A stretch of 19,012 nucleotides of DNA from Burkholderiaceae bacterium (GTDB taxonomy: Bacteria; Pseudomonadota; Gammaproteobacteria; Burkholderiales; Burkholderiaceae_C). Shown in pieces: positions 1-7,286 of this stretch; the stretch's first letter is position 1, and every line of letters starts with the position of its first letter. A model generated the notes under the pieces. The model was given only the letters and a program-made list of their open reading frames with translations. It did not search any database and had not been told where the DNA came from. The position numbers were made by a program, and so were the translations under genes. Where the stretch lies: NCBI GenBank assembly GCA_023262365.1, contig JALRBF010000095.1, forward strand, positions 1 to 19,012, in the 5' to 3' direction.

Positions 1-1
1 A

Positions 2-142
2 GACGTGTTGCAGCTGTTGCAGCGCGAGCAATTGCAACCCGTGATTGCGGGTGAATTGCCCTTAGCGGAGGCGGCGAAGGCGCACGCGGCTTTGGAGGCG
101 GGTACTACGACAGGACGCCTGCTATTGAACCCAACGGTTTAA
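2..142 (+). CDS. C-terminal fragment of a quinone oxidoreductase-like (MDR superfamily) dehydrogenase, cut by window edge
   Basis: An open frame enters from the left edge and ends at a TAA at 140-142, giving 46 residues. They include ELPLAEAAKAHAALEAG followed by TTGRLLL, which matches the conserved end of zinc-less NADPH:quinone oxidoreductases: a 'PL.EAA.AH..LE' helix, then a TTG(K/R) strand. The complete quinone oxidoreductase at 5032-6024 ends the same way (FAQAAQAHTDLQARRTTGSLGL), so the two are probably family relatives. The start, cofactor site and catalytic domain lie outside the window, so only the family assignment is offered. The gene runs in the same direction as the liv operon, which begins about 125 bases downstream after an inverted repeat. 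Confidence 0.65.
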   Translation, partial: DVLQLLQREQLQPVIAGELPLAEAAKAHAALEAGTTTGRLLLNPTV

Positions 143-146
143 GGGC

Positions 147-215
147 GTGTCACCTAGGTGCCTGCCTCGCAGCACGCGTACGCGAAAACCCTGATGCCCG
201 AGGCCTACGTGACAC
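147..215. repeat. Long-armed imperfect inverted repeat between the oxidoreductase fragment and livH
   Basis: The left arm GTGTCACCTAGG (147-158), followed after six bases by CCTCG (165-169), mirrors the right arm CGAGGCCTACGTGACAC (199-215). There is one mismatch in the GTGTCAC(C/G)TAGG part, and a six-base bulge in the left arm. The enclosed region contains the perfect palindrome CGCGTACGCG (175-184). It could fold into a large hairpin in the leader of livH or at the 3' end of the upstream gene, or form an operator. No T-run follows the right arm, so it is not a classical intrinsic terminator. Confidence 0.5.
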
Positions 216-267
216 TTACATTGTTCGTTTAAGGTTCGGATAACTTTCATTTTGGGGCTTGGTTCTT

Positions 268-1209
268 GTGATTTTCTTCGAAAGCGTTTTGAACACCCTA
301 ATCGCTGGCCTGATGATTGGAGCGATTTACGGGCTGATGTGCGTGGGCCTGGCCATGATTTTTGGCCTGATGCGCGTGATTAACTTCGCCCAAGGCGAGT
401 TTTTCATGCTTGGCATGTACGGCACGTTTTATTTGGTTACCTGGTTTGGCATTGGTGGACTTTTTGGTCCTGCCGTGGCCGCGGTGATCGCCAGCGTGTC
501 GGTTTACTTGCTGGGCGCCATCATCCACAGTGGCTTGCTATCGAAAGCCACGGGCATTGCGGTGGCGGGCACGGAAGGCGAGGGCCACTACCCCCAACTC
601 ATTTTGACTTTGGGGGTCTCGCTGGTGGTGGCCAATGGCGCATTGATGATCTTTGGCAACATGCCCACGGTGATCAAGTCGCAGTTTTCTTCGTCGGCTT
701 GGACGCTCGGCCCTTACGGTGGTGAAGATGGCATGATGCTGTTCATCAACGAGGCGCGTGGTGCAGCGGTTGTCATGTCGATTGCCGTGACGCTGGCGGT
801 TTATTACTTCATTTCGCGAACCACCCTGGGAAAGACTTTGCGGGCGGCTGCCGACAACCCAGAGGCTGCAACCTACATGGGTATTGACGTGCAGCGCTCG
901 CACCGCATTTCATTTGCTGTGGGGGCAGCCATCACGGCAATTTCGGGTGGCTTGGTTGCCACCTATTACCCGTTTCAGCCTTATGTTGGCCTGGAGTTCG
1001 TTGTCATCATGTACGCCGGCGTGGTGCTCGGGGGCTTAGGCAGCATCATGGGCGCGTTTTGGGGTGGGCTCATCATTGGCGTGGTGCAGCAAATGTCGAC
1101 ATTGGTTTTGCCAATGCAGTTGCAAAACGGCATGATTTTTGTGTTGTTCCTTGCCGTGATTTTGTTCCGTCCGCAGGGGCTCTTTGGCAAAAACGTGGAG
1201 CGCGCCTGA
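268..1209 (+). CDS. livH: Branched-chain amino acid-type ABC transporter permease LivH
   Basis: Inner-membrane permease subunit of a HAAT-family (LivHMGF-type) importer, about 313 residues and highly hydrophobic with roughly eight membrane segments. Family hallmarks are visible: the N-terminal GLMRVINFAQGEFFMLGMY block (about residues 33-51) and the cytoplasmic coupling loop TLGKTLRAAADNPEAATYMG (about 185-205), which contacts the ATPase. The frame could begin at TTG 259, but GGGG at 254-257 lies about ten bases before GTG 268 and directly against the TTG, so GTG 268 is preferred. Its TGA overlaps the ATG of the next gene (TGATG), indicating translational coupling. The transported compound is not defined by the permease; members carry branched-chain amino acids, amides, urea or aromatic acids. 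Confidence 0.9.
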   Translation: MIFFESVLNTLIAGLMIGAIYGLMCVGLAMIFGLMRVINFAQGEFFMLGMYGTFYLVTWFGIGGLFGPAVAAVIASVSVYLLGAIIHSGLLSKATGIAVAGTEGEGHYPQLILTLGVSLVVANGALMIFGNMPTVIKSQFSSSAWTLGPYGGEDGMMLFINEARGAAVVMSIAVTLAVYYFISRTTLGKTLRAAADNPEAATYMGIDVQRSHRISFAVGAAITAISGGLVATYYPFQPYVGLEFVVIMYAGVVLGGLGSIMGAFWGGLIIGVVQQMSTLVLPMQLQNGMIFVLFLAVILFRPQGLFGKNVERA

Positions 1210-2966
1210 TGAAGAAGCACTTGGATACGCCTGGGCTGAAGGCGATTGTTGCCGTTGCGCTAGCGTTTTTGTTTTTTGGGTTTTGGATTGACGACCCTTA
1301 CATCAAGCAAATTTTCATCAACGTCACCATCTGGGCCATGATGGGCATTGCGTGGAACGTGTTCTCGGGGTACACGGGCCTGGTCTCTTTTGGACATGCC
1401 GCATTCTTTGGTTTGGGCGTGTATACCGTGGTGATTCTCGCGCTGGAGTATGACGTCACGCCATGGATTGGAATCCCCGCGGGCATCGTGGCTGGCGTGA
1501 TTGCGGGGGCCATTGTGGGTTTGCCCACCTTCAGGCTGCGGGGCGTTTATTTTGCGTTAGCCATGTTGGCGTATCCGCTGACGCTGCTGTACGTGTTTGA
1601 GTGGTTGGGTTACCAAGAGCCCACCATTCCCAAAAAAGACTCTTGGACCTTCATGCAGTTTGAAAATGACTTCAATATGCTGCTGATTGGCGTGGTGCTG
1701 ATGTCTATTGCGGTGTGGATTTCGTCGCGCATTCACGCCTCTCGGTTTGGCTTGTCACTCAGTGCGCTTAAGCAAAATGAGCTTGCGGCCGAGGGTGTCG
1801 GCATCGACACCAAAGCATGGAAACTGCGTGCCATCATGGTCTCTGGCGGCATTGCTGCGGCGGCCGGTGGGTTTTACGCCATCGTTTTTTTGGTGGCCAC
1901 ACCCAACAGTGCCTTTGGCATGCTGTCTTCGGCGCAGGCCATGATCGTGGCGCTCTTTGGCGGGGTCTCAACCGTTTGGGGGCCGGTGGTGGGCTCGCTC
2001 ATGCTGATTCCGCTGTCGGAATTGTTTGAAGCCACCATTGGCCACTACTTTTTGGGCACGCGCGGTATCTTGCTCGGCGTGGCCATCATTGCCATGATGA
2101 TGTACGCCCAGGAAGGCCTGTTTCCCAAGCTGCGCGAGTGGTTGCTGCGCGGGCGGGACGAGGTGCTCAAGCCCAGTGCGGTCGATGCGCCCCCTGCCCT
2201 GACCGAGCAGACCGCGCGCGTGGTGGGCGACGAGGTGGTGTTGCGTGTCAGTGGCTTGTCCAAATCGTTTGGTGGCCTCAAGGCCGTCTCCGATGTGTCC
2301 TTTGAGGTCAAACAGGGCGAGTTGTTGGGCGTCATTGGGCCCAACGGCGCGGGTAAGACCACCATGTTTAACCTGCTCAACGGTTTCATCCGCGCCGATG
2401 CTGGCCGCGTGGAATACGACGGGTACAACCTGGTCGGCATGGCGCCCAATAAGGTATGCGCGCTGGGCGTTGGGCGAACCTTTCAGGTGGTACGTCCGTT
2501 CCCGCGCATGTCGGTGCTGCACAACGTGGTGGTGGGCGCTTACGTGCGTGAGAGCGACGATGACAAAGCGTTCGACGCGGCGCGTCAGGCCTTGGCGCGC
2601 GTAGGCATGCAAGCATATGAGGATGTGTTGGCTGGCGGCCTTAACAGCTTGGAATTGAGGCTGATGGAAATTGCCCGGGTGCTGGCTGGCCGACCGAAGT
2701 TGTTGCTGTTAGACGAGACCCTGGCTGGGCTGGGTGGTGAAGAGGTTGAAGTGGTCTTGGCCGTGATTGCGCGCCTAGCCAGCGAAGGGCAAACCATCGT
2801 CATCATTGAGCACACCATGCAAGCCATGGTGCGGCTGGTTGACCGCTTTGTGGTGCTGGATCATGGTTCGGTGCTGGCCAGTGGTGCGCCAGAGGAGGTT
2901 ACGCGAAACCCTGAGGTCATCGAGGCTTACCTGGGCAAGAAATGGATGGAACATGCTAACCATTAA
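1209..2966 (+). CDS. Fused LivM permease / LivG ATP-binding protein of HAAT-type ABC transporter
   Basis: One uninterrupted 585-residue frame joins two proteins that are usually separate. Residues about 1-330 are a LivM permease: multiple membrane segments and the conserved NVFSGYTGLVSFGHAAFFGL block near residues 46-66. Residues about 340-585 are a LivG-type ATPase, with Walker A GPNGAGKTT (377-385), a Q-loop in RTFQVVRPF, Walker B LLLLDE (498-503) and the H-loop histidine at 535. The ABC signature is degenerate: LNSLE (478-482) stands where LSGGQ or LSYGQ is expected, and the residue after the Walker B glutamate is Thr instead of Pro. The ATG at 1209 overlaps the livH stop, and the 3' end overlaps livF by 14 bases. 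The fusion is seen directly; NBD pairing with the separate LivF is inferred from the family. Confidence 0.9.
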   Translation: MKKHLDTPGLKAIVAVALAFLFFGFWIDDPYIKQIFINVTIWAMMGIAWNVFSGYTGLVSFGHAAFFGLGVYTVVILALEYDVTPWIGIPAGIVAGVIAGAIVGLPTFRLRGVYFALAMLAYPLTLLYVFEWLGYQEPTIPKKDSWTFMQFENDFNMLLIGVVLMSIAVWISSRIHASRFGLSLSALKQNELAAEGVGIDTKAWKLRAIMVSGGIAAAAGGFYAIVFLVATPNSAFGMLSSAQAMIVALFGGVSTVWGPVVGSLMLIPLSELFEATIGHYFLGTRGILLGVAIIAMMMYAQEGLFPKLREWLLRGRDEVLKPSAVDAPPALTEQTARVVGDEVVLRVSGLSKSFGGLKAVSDVSFEVKQGELLGVIGPNGAGKTTMFNLLNGFIRADAGRVEYDGYNLVGMAPNKVCALGVGRTFQVVRPFPRMSVLHNVVVGAYVRESDDDKAFDAARQALARVGMQAYEDVLAGGLNSLELRLMEIARVLAGRPKLLLLDETLAGLGGEEVEVVLAVIARLASEGQTIVIIEHTMQAMVRLVDRFVVLDHGSVLASGAPEEVTRNPEVIEAYLGKKWMEHANH

Positions 2967-3660
2967 TGCACTGCACACCGCTTATGGTGGCTTGAAGGCG
3001 CTTGACAACGTAACCATCCGCGTCGAGGCCGGACAGTTTGTGACCATTGTTGGCCCTAACGGCGCAGGCAAGACCACGTTGTTCAAGAGTATTTCGGGCA
3101 CTGTCATGGCCGCGCGGGGCGACATTCAGTGGCAGGGGCAAAGCATCATGGCGCTCCCGGCGGCCAAGCGGCCCGAGTTGGGCATTGCGCACGTGCCCGA
3201 AGGACGACAAATGTTCAAGGAACTCTCGGTACTTGAGAACTTGGAGATGGGCGCGCAAACCGCAGCTGCAAAGCAACAGTGGAGCCGCAATCTCGACCAA
3301 GTGCTGACCTTGTTTCCCGTGCTTGGGGAGCGGCGCAATCAGTTGGCCGGCACGTTGTCTGGCGGCGAGCAACAAATGGTTGCGATTGGGCGCGGTTTGA
3401 TGTCTGCGCCCAAATTGCTTATGCTGGATGAACCCTCCATGGGACTGGCGCCAAAAATCACGGACATGATTTTTGAGCGTATCGAAGAGATCCATAAAAA
3501 CACCGATATCGCCATTCTGCTGGTTGAACAGCGGGTGGCAGAGGCGTTGGCGTCTTGTGATTACGGCTACGTGCTGCAGTCAGGGCGTATCGCGTTAGAG
3601 GGTACGCCCGAGACGTTAATGAAGGATGAGACCGTCAGAAGCGTGTACTTGGGGTTGTAG
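2953..3660 (+). CDS. livF: High-affinity branched-chain amino acid-type ABC transporter ATP-binding protein LivF
   Basis: Cytoplasmic ATPase of 235 residues, the usual LivF length. It has Walker A GPNGAGKTT from residue 34, a canonical signature LSGGEQQ (135-141), Walker B LLMLDEP (155-161) and an H-loop-like segment LLVEQRVAEAL. The motif IAHVPEGRQMFKELSVLENL is characteristic of LivF as opposed to LivG. The start is ATG 2953, inside the last 14 bases of livMG, with GGATGGA just upstream as a possible ribosome site; upstream starts in this frame would lie deep within livMG. This subunit keeps an intact signature motif whereas the fused LivG half does not, so the ATPase dimer may have one fully canonical and one degenerate site. 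Confidence 0.92.
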   Translation: MLTINALHTAYGGLKALDNVTIRVEAGQFVTIVGPNGAGKTTLFKSISGTVMAARGDIQWQGQSIMALPAAKRPELGIAHVPEGRQMFKELSVLENLEMGAQTAAAKQQWSRNLDQVLTLFPVLGERRNQLAGTLSGGEQQMVAIGRGLMSAPKLLMLDEPSMGLAPKITDMIFERIEEIHKNTDIAILLVEQRVAEALASCDYGYVLQSGRIALEGTPETLMKDETVRSVYLGL

Positions 3661-3676
3661 GTTTATTTGGCCAAAA

Positions 3677-3682
3677 AAGGAG
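3677..3682 (+). promoter_or_regulatory. Strong ribosome binding site for the periplasmic binding protein gene
   Basis: AAGGAG lies seven bases before the ATG at 3690, a near-perfect Shine-Dalgarno match. The other liv genes rely on overlapping starts with weak sites, which fits the need to make binding protein in excess of membrane subunits. Confidence 0.75.
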
Positions 3683-3689
3683 ACTTGAC

Positions 3690-4928
3690 ATGGCAAGAGT
3701 GACAAAACGACGCGTGCTGTTGAGCACGGTGGCCGCCTGTGCGGCCATGGTGGCTGGGGTACAGCCGATTCAGGCGCAAGCCAAAGAGGTTGAAGTGGCG
3801 TTGATTGCGCCTCTGACAGGACCGTGGGCCCGCTCAGGCGACCTGATGCGTAAAGGTGCAGAGATGGCCATTGAGGACATCAACGCTGCCGGTGGCATCA
3901 AGGCGTTGGGCGGCGCCAAGATGAAGCTGCATGCGGTGGACGCGGGCGACAAGCCTGAGACAGCGCGCAACGCTGCGCAACGCATGATTTCGCAGTACCC
4001 CAACCTCTCGGGGGCTACCGGTTCATGGCTGTCGTCGTTTACCTTGGCAATTACCGAGGTAACCGAGCGCGAGCAACTGCCTATGCTTACGCTGTCGTTC
4101 TCGGGGCAAATTACTGATCGGGGCTTCAAGTACATCTTCCAAACCTCACTGGTCGCTGACAAGATGTCAGAGGGGGGAGCCTCCGCACTGATTGATTTGG
4201 GTCGTCGCGCCGGTGTCGACGTGAAAAAGGTGGCGATTGTTCAGGACAATACCGCCGCACCGATGGGCTTTACTAAGCCGATGCGTGAGGGCGATTTGCT
4301 CAAGCGCCTGGGTGTAGAGAGCGTGTATACCGAGATCTACACACCACCGTTGTCTGACGCCAGTGCGCCAGTGCAAAAGCTGCGGCAGACCCGTCCTGAT
4401 GCCTTGTTCTTGATTTTGACTCCCCTGTCGGATTACAAAATTTTCTTGGACAAGATGACCGAGATGGGCTTAGGTAAGGGCCGCTTGCCTGCGATGGGCA
4501 ACAACGGTACCCTTAACTCGCCTGATGTGCTCAACATCATTGGTAAAGAGAAAATTGAAGGCATGATGAACATCTCGGCCAACCATGCTGGTAAAGGCAT
4601 GGAGACGCTAGCCGCCGAGTTCGCCAAGCGTAAGAACGAGCCTTGGATGGGGCAGGATCCCGCGTCGACCTATGGCGACATGTGGATCTTCAAAGAGGCC
4701 ATGGAAGCGTGTAAGTGCTCGGATAAAGTTGGTGTCGCCAATGCAATCCGCAACATGGACACCACCTCTGGCCCGGCTAAGTTCTTCCCCGGCGGTCGCG
4801 TGGCTTGGGATGAAAAAGGGCGCCGCAAAGGTGCGCAGTTGGTGATTACGCAATGGCAGAACGGTGTGCCGGTTGTGGTGGCGCCGGCTGAGTTTGCCAC
4901 TGCCAAGCCAATTTGGCCGAAGAAGTAA
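3690..4928 (+). CDS. Periplasmic substrate-binding protein of HAAT-type ABC transporter (LivJ/LivK-like)
   Basis: A 412-residue exported solute-binding protein. The N-terminus has basic residues (TKRR at 5-8), a hydrophobic stretch and a probable signal peptidase I site after the A-Q-A at 29-31. The mature part begins with VEVALIAPLTGPWARSG, followed by GAEMAIEDINAAGGI, which is the type I periplasmic-binding-protein (Leu/Ile/Val-binding) pattern. It follows livF by 29 bases with its own strong ribosome site and is the last gene of the operon, ahead of a terminator. Placing the binding protein last differs from the E. coli livJ/livK arrangement. The ligand cannot be deduced; the family covers amino acids, amides, urea and aromatic carboxylates. 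An AxA-type Sec signal is more likely than Tat, because the RR context is poor. Confidence 0.9.
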   Translation: MARVTKRRVLLSTVAACAAMVAGVQPIQAQAKEVEVALIAPLTGPWARSGDLMRKGAEMAIEDINAAGGIKALGGAKMKLHAVDAGDKPETARNAAQRMISQYPNLSGATGSWLSSFTLAITEVTEREQLPMLTLSFSGQITDRGFKYIFQTSLVADKMSEGGASALIDLGRRAGVDVKKVAIVQDNTAAPMGFTKPMREGDLLKRLGVESVYTEIYTPPLSDASAPVQKLRQTRPDALFLILTPLSDYKIFLDKMTEMGLGKGRLPAMGNNGTLNSPDVLNIIGKEKIEGMMNISANHAGKGMETLAAEFAKRKNEPWMGQDPASTYGDMWIFKEAMEACKCSDKVGVANAIRNMDTTSGPAKFFPGGRVAWDEKGRRKGAQLVITQWQNGVPVVVAPAEFATAKPIWPKK

Positions 4929-4938
4929 GGCGATGCCT

Positions 4939-4971
4939 CGAACGGGGTGGTGGCCTGCAGCACCCCGTTCG
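4939..4971 (+). terminator. Stem-loop downstream of the liv operon (first of two)
   Basis: A perfect 11-base inverted repeat, CGAACGGGGTG (4939-4949) and CACCCCGTTCG (4961-4971), encloses an 11-base loop. It starts ten bases after the binding-protein stop. Only GTTT follows, so on its own it is more likely an mRNA 3'-end stabiliser or a helper hairpin than a complete terminator. Confidence 0.6.
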
Positions 4972-4984
4972 GTTTAAGCTCAAG

Positions 4985-5016
4985 GTACCTGGCCACTCGG
5001 CCAGGTACTTTTTTTT
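4985..5016 (+). terminator. Intrinsic (Rho-independent) terminator of the liv operon
   Basis: A perfect 10-bp stem GTACCTGGCC (4985-4994) / GGCCAGGTAC (4999-5008) with a four-base ACTC loop is followed at once by eight T residues (5009-5016). This is a textbook intrinsic terminator. It ends only 15 bases before the ATG at 5032, and the ribosome site of that gene (GAGG, 5017-5020) touches the T-run, leaving no room for a promoter between them. Read-through or attenuation may therefore set expression of the oxidoreductase. Confidence 0.9.
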
Positions 5017-5031
5017 GAGGAAAAGACAAGC

Positions 5032-6024
5032 ATGACGGCAACGCATACCATCGCATTGCGCATATACCGCCACGGCGGCCCTGAGGTGTTGACCTTAGAA
5101 GGTGCGCCGCTGCCCCCCGTTGGCGCCGACCAGGCACTGGTGGCCCAGCGCATCATTGGCGTGAACTATATTGACATTCAGCATCGCAGCGGACGCTACC
5201 CCATTGCCGAGTTTCCGGCCATATTGGGCGTGGAGGCCGTGGGTGTGGTGCAGGCTGTGGGCGCAGCGGTTCAGGGCCTAAGCCCAGGCGATCAGGTGGC
5301 CTACATTCACGTGCCCATTGGCGCTTATGCGCACGCGCGGGTGATGCCCGCTGAGCGCTTGATTCAGGTGCCGGTCGAGTTTGATTTACCGCTGATTGGC
5401 ACCACCATCAACCGCGCGCTCACGGCGCAGTATTTGGTCAAAGATTCGTTTGCGGTGCGCCCGGGCTGCACGGTGCTGGTGCACGCGGCCATGGGCGGTG
5501 TGGGCCAGTTGCTGGTGCAGTGGGCCAGGGCGCTGGGCGCAAGGGTGCTGGGTACCGTGGGCAGCAGCGACAAGCGCCAGGCCGCCTTGGCCTTGGGTTG
5601 CGAGGCCGTGGTGTTAAGCACCGACGCCGACATGGTGGCGCAGGTGCGCGCGCTAACCCTGGGCGAAGGGGTGCACGCGGTGTACGACGGCATTGGCGGG
5701 GCCATGTTTGACCAATCGCTGCACTGCTTGCGCCCGTGCGGCACTTTGGTCAGCTTTGGCACGCCAGCGGGGCCGATTCCGCCGTTGGACGTGTTTCGTT
5801 TGAATCAAATGGGCTCGTTGTACGTCACCAGCCCGTCAATCTTTACCTTTATCAAAACCCGCAGCGAGCTGCAGCGCCGCAGCGACGAGGTGTTTGCCGC
5901 GCTGCGTGACGGCACACTCAAGGTGGCGCCGCCCACCCTGTACCCATTTGCTCAGGCCGCGCAGGCGCATACCGATTTGCAAGCCCGACGCACCACCGGC
6001 AGCCTGGGGCTGCAGGTGGGCTAA
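5032..6024 (+). CDS. Zinc-less NADPH:quinone oxidoreductase (MDR superfamily)
   Basis: A 330-residue, full-length member of the quinone oxidoreductase/zeta-crystallin branch of medium-chain dehydrogenases. The GVNYIDIQHRSGRYP signature (43-57) replaces the zinc-site residues of alcohol dehydrogenases. The nucleotide-binding loop is AAMGGVGQ (152-159), and Lys181 in SSDKRQAAL fits NADPH preference. Members reduce quinones or the double bond of enones or enoyl compounds. The start is ATG 5032, with GAGG 11 bases upstream. It lies directly behind the liv terminator and converges on the hydrolase gene that ends at 6040. The fragment at 2-142 shows the same C-terminal pattern, so two such enzymes bracket the importer. 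The physiological substrate is unknown. Confidence 0.88.
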   Translation: MTATHTIALRIYRHGGPEVLTLEGAPLPPVGADQALVAQRIIGVNYIDIQHRSGRYPIAEFPAILGVEAVGVVQAVGAAVQGLSPGDQVAYIHVPIGAYAHARVMPAERLIQVPVEFDLPLIGTTINRALTAQYLVKDSFAVRPGCTVLVHAAMGGVGQLLVQWARALGARVLGTVGSSDKRQAALALGCEAVVLSTDADMVAQVRALTLGEGVHAVYDGIGGAMFDQSLHCLRPCGTLVSFGTPAGPIPPLDVFRLNQMGSLYVTSPSIFTFIKTRSELQRRSDEVFAALRDGTLKVAPPTLYPFAQAAQAHTDLQARRTTGSLGLQVG

Positions 6025-6039
6025 GGCCAATCGGCGCGC

Positions 6040-6879
6040 TTAGGCGGCCATGAAATCGAGCTCGGGCATGAGGTAGCGTTTGAGGCCGGGGTAGTTCTCA
6101 ATCATCGGGAAATGCCCCATGCCTTTCATGATGGTGCAACGCGAGCCCTTGACCGCTTGGGCCACCGCCTCGGTCATGGCCGGTGTGGCCGAGTAGTCAT
6201 ACTCGCCGGTTAGCAGCGTGACCTTGCACACCGAGGTGTCGATGCGCTTGATGGTCTCGCGCGCGTCCCAGTCAAAGCTGTAGTAGTTCACGTCGCCGGC
6301 GTACACGCCAGGGCCGCCTTGGGCGTAGTACCACCAGTTTTCGCGCACCGCTGACTCGGGGCTGTCGGGCGCACACAGGCCCATGGTGTAGCTGGCGCAC
6401 AATTCGCCGCCGTGCACCGCCGGGTGGTGCAAAAAGTCGTTGTAGCGCCCAGGCGCAAACGCCGAGGACTCAAGCCCAATGATGCCGCGCAATTCCGCCC
6501 CGTGATCGGCGGCCATTTGCAGCACAATCGCCCCGGCCATGGAGCAGCCCATCAGCACCGGTTGCTCCAGCCCCAGGCTTTGATAAAAGCCGCGTACAAC
6601 TTGGGCGTAGTGGGCGGTGGTGAGCTTGTATTTTTTTAGCCACCAACCTTCGGGCGGCGTGGAGCGTCCGTGATATGGCAGGTCAAAGGCAATCACGCGA
6701 AAACGCGCGGTCACTTCGGCGTCGTTGAGCAGGTGCCGCCATTGCCGGCTGTCGGCCCCGGCGGTGTGCATGCACACCAAGGGAATGCCTTGGCCGGCCT
6801 CTTCAAAGTAAATTCGGTGCGCCTCGCCGGCAATGGTGGTTTGGACGTAACGTCCTTGAATGGGTTCAATGGTTCCCAT
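6040..6879 (-). CDS. Alpha/beta-hydrolase fold protein
   Basis: A 279-residue single-domain alpha/beta hydrolase with a complete apparent triad: Ser113 in the nucleophile elbow MGCSMAG, Asp228 in GEYDYSATP, and His255 in GMGHFPMIENY. The elbow has Ala at the usual second small-residue position (G-C-S-M-A). The oxyanion segment is CMHTAGADSRQW (36-47). No signal peptide is seen, so it is probably cytoplasmic. It is the last gene of a four-gene minus-strand operon, three bases after the SCP2-like gene, with a ligase and an MBL hydrolase upstream. The likely reaction is hydrolysis of an ester, lactone, thioester or C-C bond of a pathway intermediate; the exact bond cannot be read. Confidence 0.85.
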   Translation of the reverse strand: MGTIEPIQGRYVQTTIAGEAHRIYFEEAGQGIPLVCMHTAGADSRQWRHLLNDAEVTARFRVIAFDLPYHGRSTPPEGWWLKKYKLTTAHYAQVVRGFYQSLGLEQPVLMGCSMAGAIVLQMAADHGAELRGIIGLESSAFAPGRYNDFLHHPAVHGGELCASYTMGLCAPDSPESAVRENWWYYAQGGPGVYAGDVNYYSFDWDARETIKRIDTSVCKVTLLTGEYDYSATPAMTEAVAQAVKGSRCTIMKGMGHFPMIENYPGLKRYLMPELDFMAA

Positions 6880-6882
6880 GAA

Positions 6883-7269
6883 TCAGGCCTCCCGCATCAG
6901 GTTCATCATGCGCTGCAAGGCGCGCGCGTTTTGCATGGCCACCAGGCCATCGCCCTCAAGCACAAACTCAGGCACCCGCATAAGCATGGCAAAAAAATCG
7001 TTGTGCAGCGGCGGCGGCACGGGGCTGAGAAACTTCTGCCACGTCGCCAGCGGCGCGCGAAAACCAAACACCGCGCGCCCGTCAATGCGTGGCGCGGGCC
7101 GGTGGCTTACCAACTGCCCGCCAACCACCTGCAAGACGTGGCGCGCGTCGTCTGCGGTCACGCCAAAGGTGGTGCTAAACCACTCGCCAACGGCGCCAAG
7201 CTCGGGGTCGGCATTGATACGTTGGCGGTACGCGTCAAACCACGGATCAGATAAAAAAGCGTGTGTCAT
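6883..7269 (-). CDS. Small SCP2-like (sterol carrier protein fold) protein, function unknown
   Basis: A 128-residue protein with no catalytic motif I can recognise. The order of its elements resembles an SCP2 domain: an N-terminal helix (DPWFDAYRQRINADPEL), then strands, then FGFRAPLATWQKFL, and near the end FVLEGDGLVAMQNARALQRMM, which recalls the 'l.GD......n...l..l' tail of SCP2 proteins. Such domains bind hydrophobic acyl chains or acyl-CoA. The ATG at 7269 has AGGAGA about eight bases upstream. It sits 17 bases after the MBL hydrolase and three before the alpha/beta hydrolase, so co-expression is near certain. A role in holding a hydrophobic intermediate for its neighbours is inference only; the family call itself needs a profile search. 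Confidence 0.6.
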   Translation of the reverse strand: MTHAFLSDPWFDAYRQRINADPELGAVGEWFSTTFGVTADDARHVLQVVGGQLVSHRPAPRIDGRAVFGFRAPLATWQKFLSPVPPPLHNDFFAMLMRVPEFVLEGDGLVAMQNARALQRMMNLMREA

Positions 7270-7286
7270 CGTGACCGTCTCCTGTC

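Noticed and set aside
3690..3782. Possible Tat signal (RR at residues 7-8) on the binding protein
   Set aside because: The residues after RR do not fit the S/T-RR-x-F-L-K pattern, and binding proteins of this family normally use Sec; an AQA cleavage site is present.
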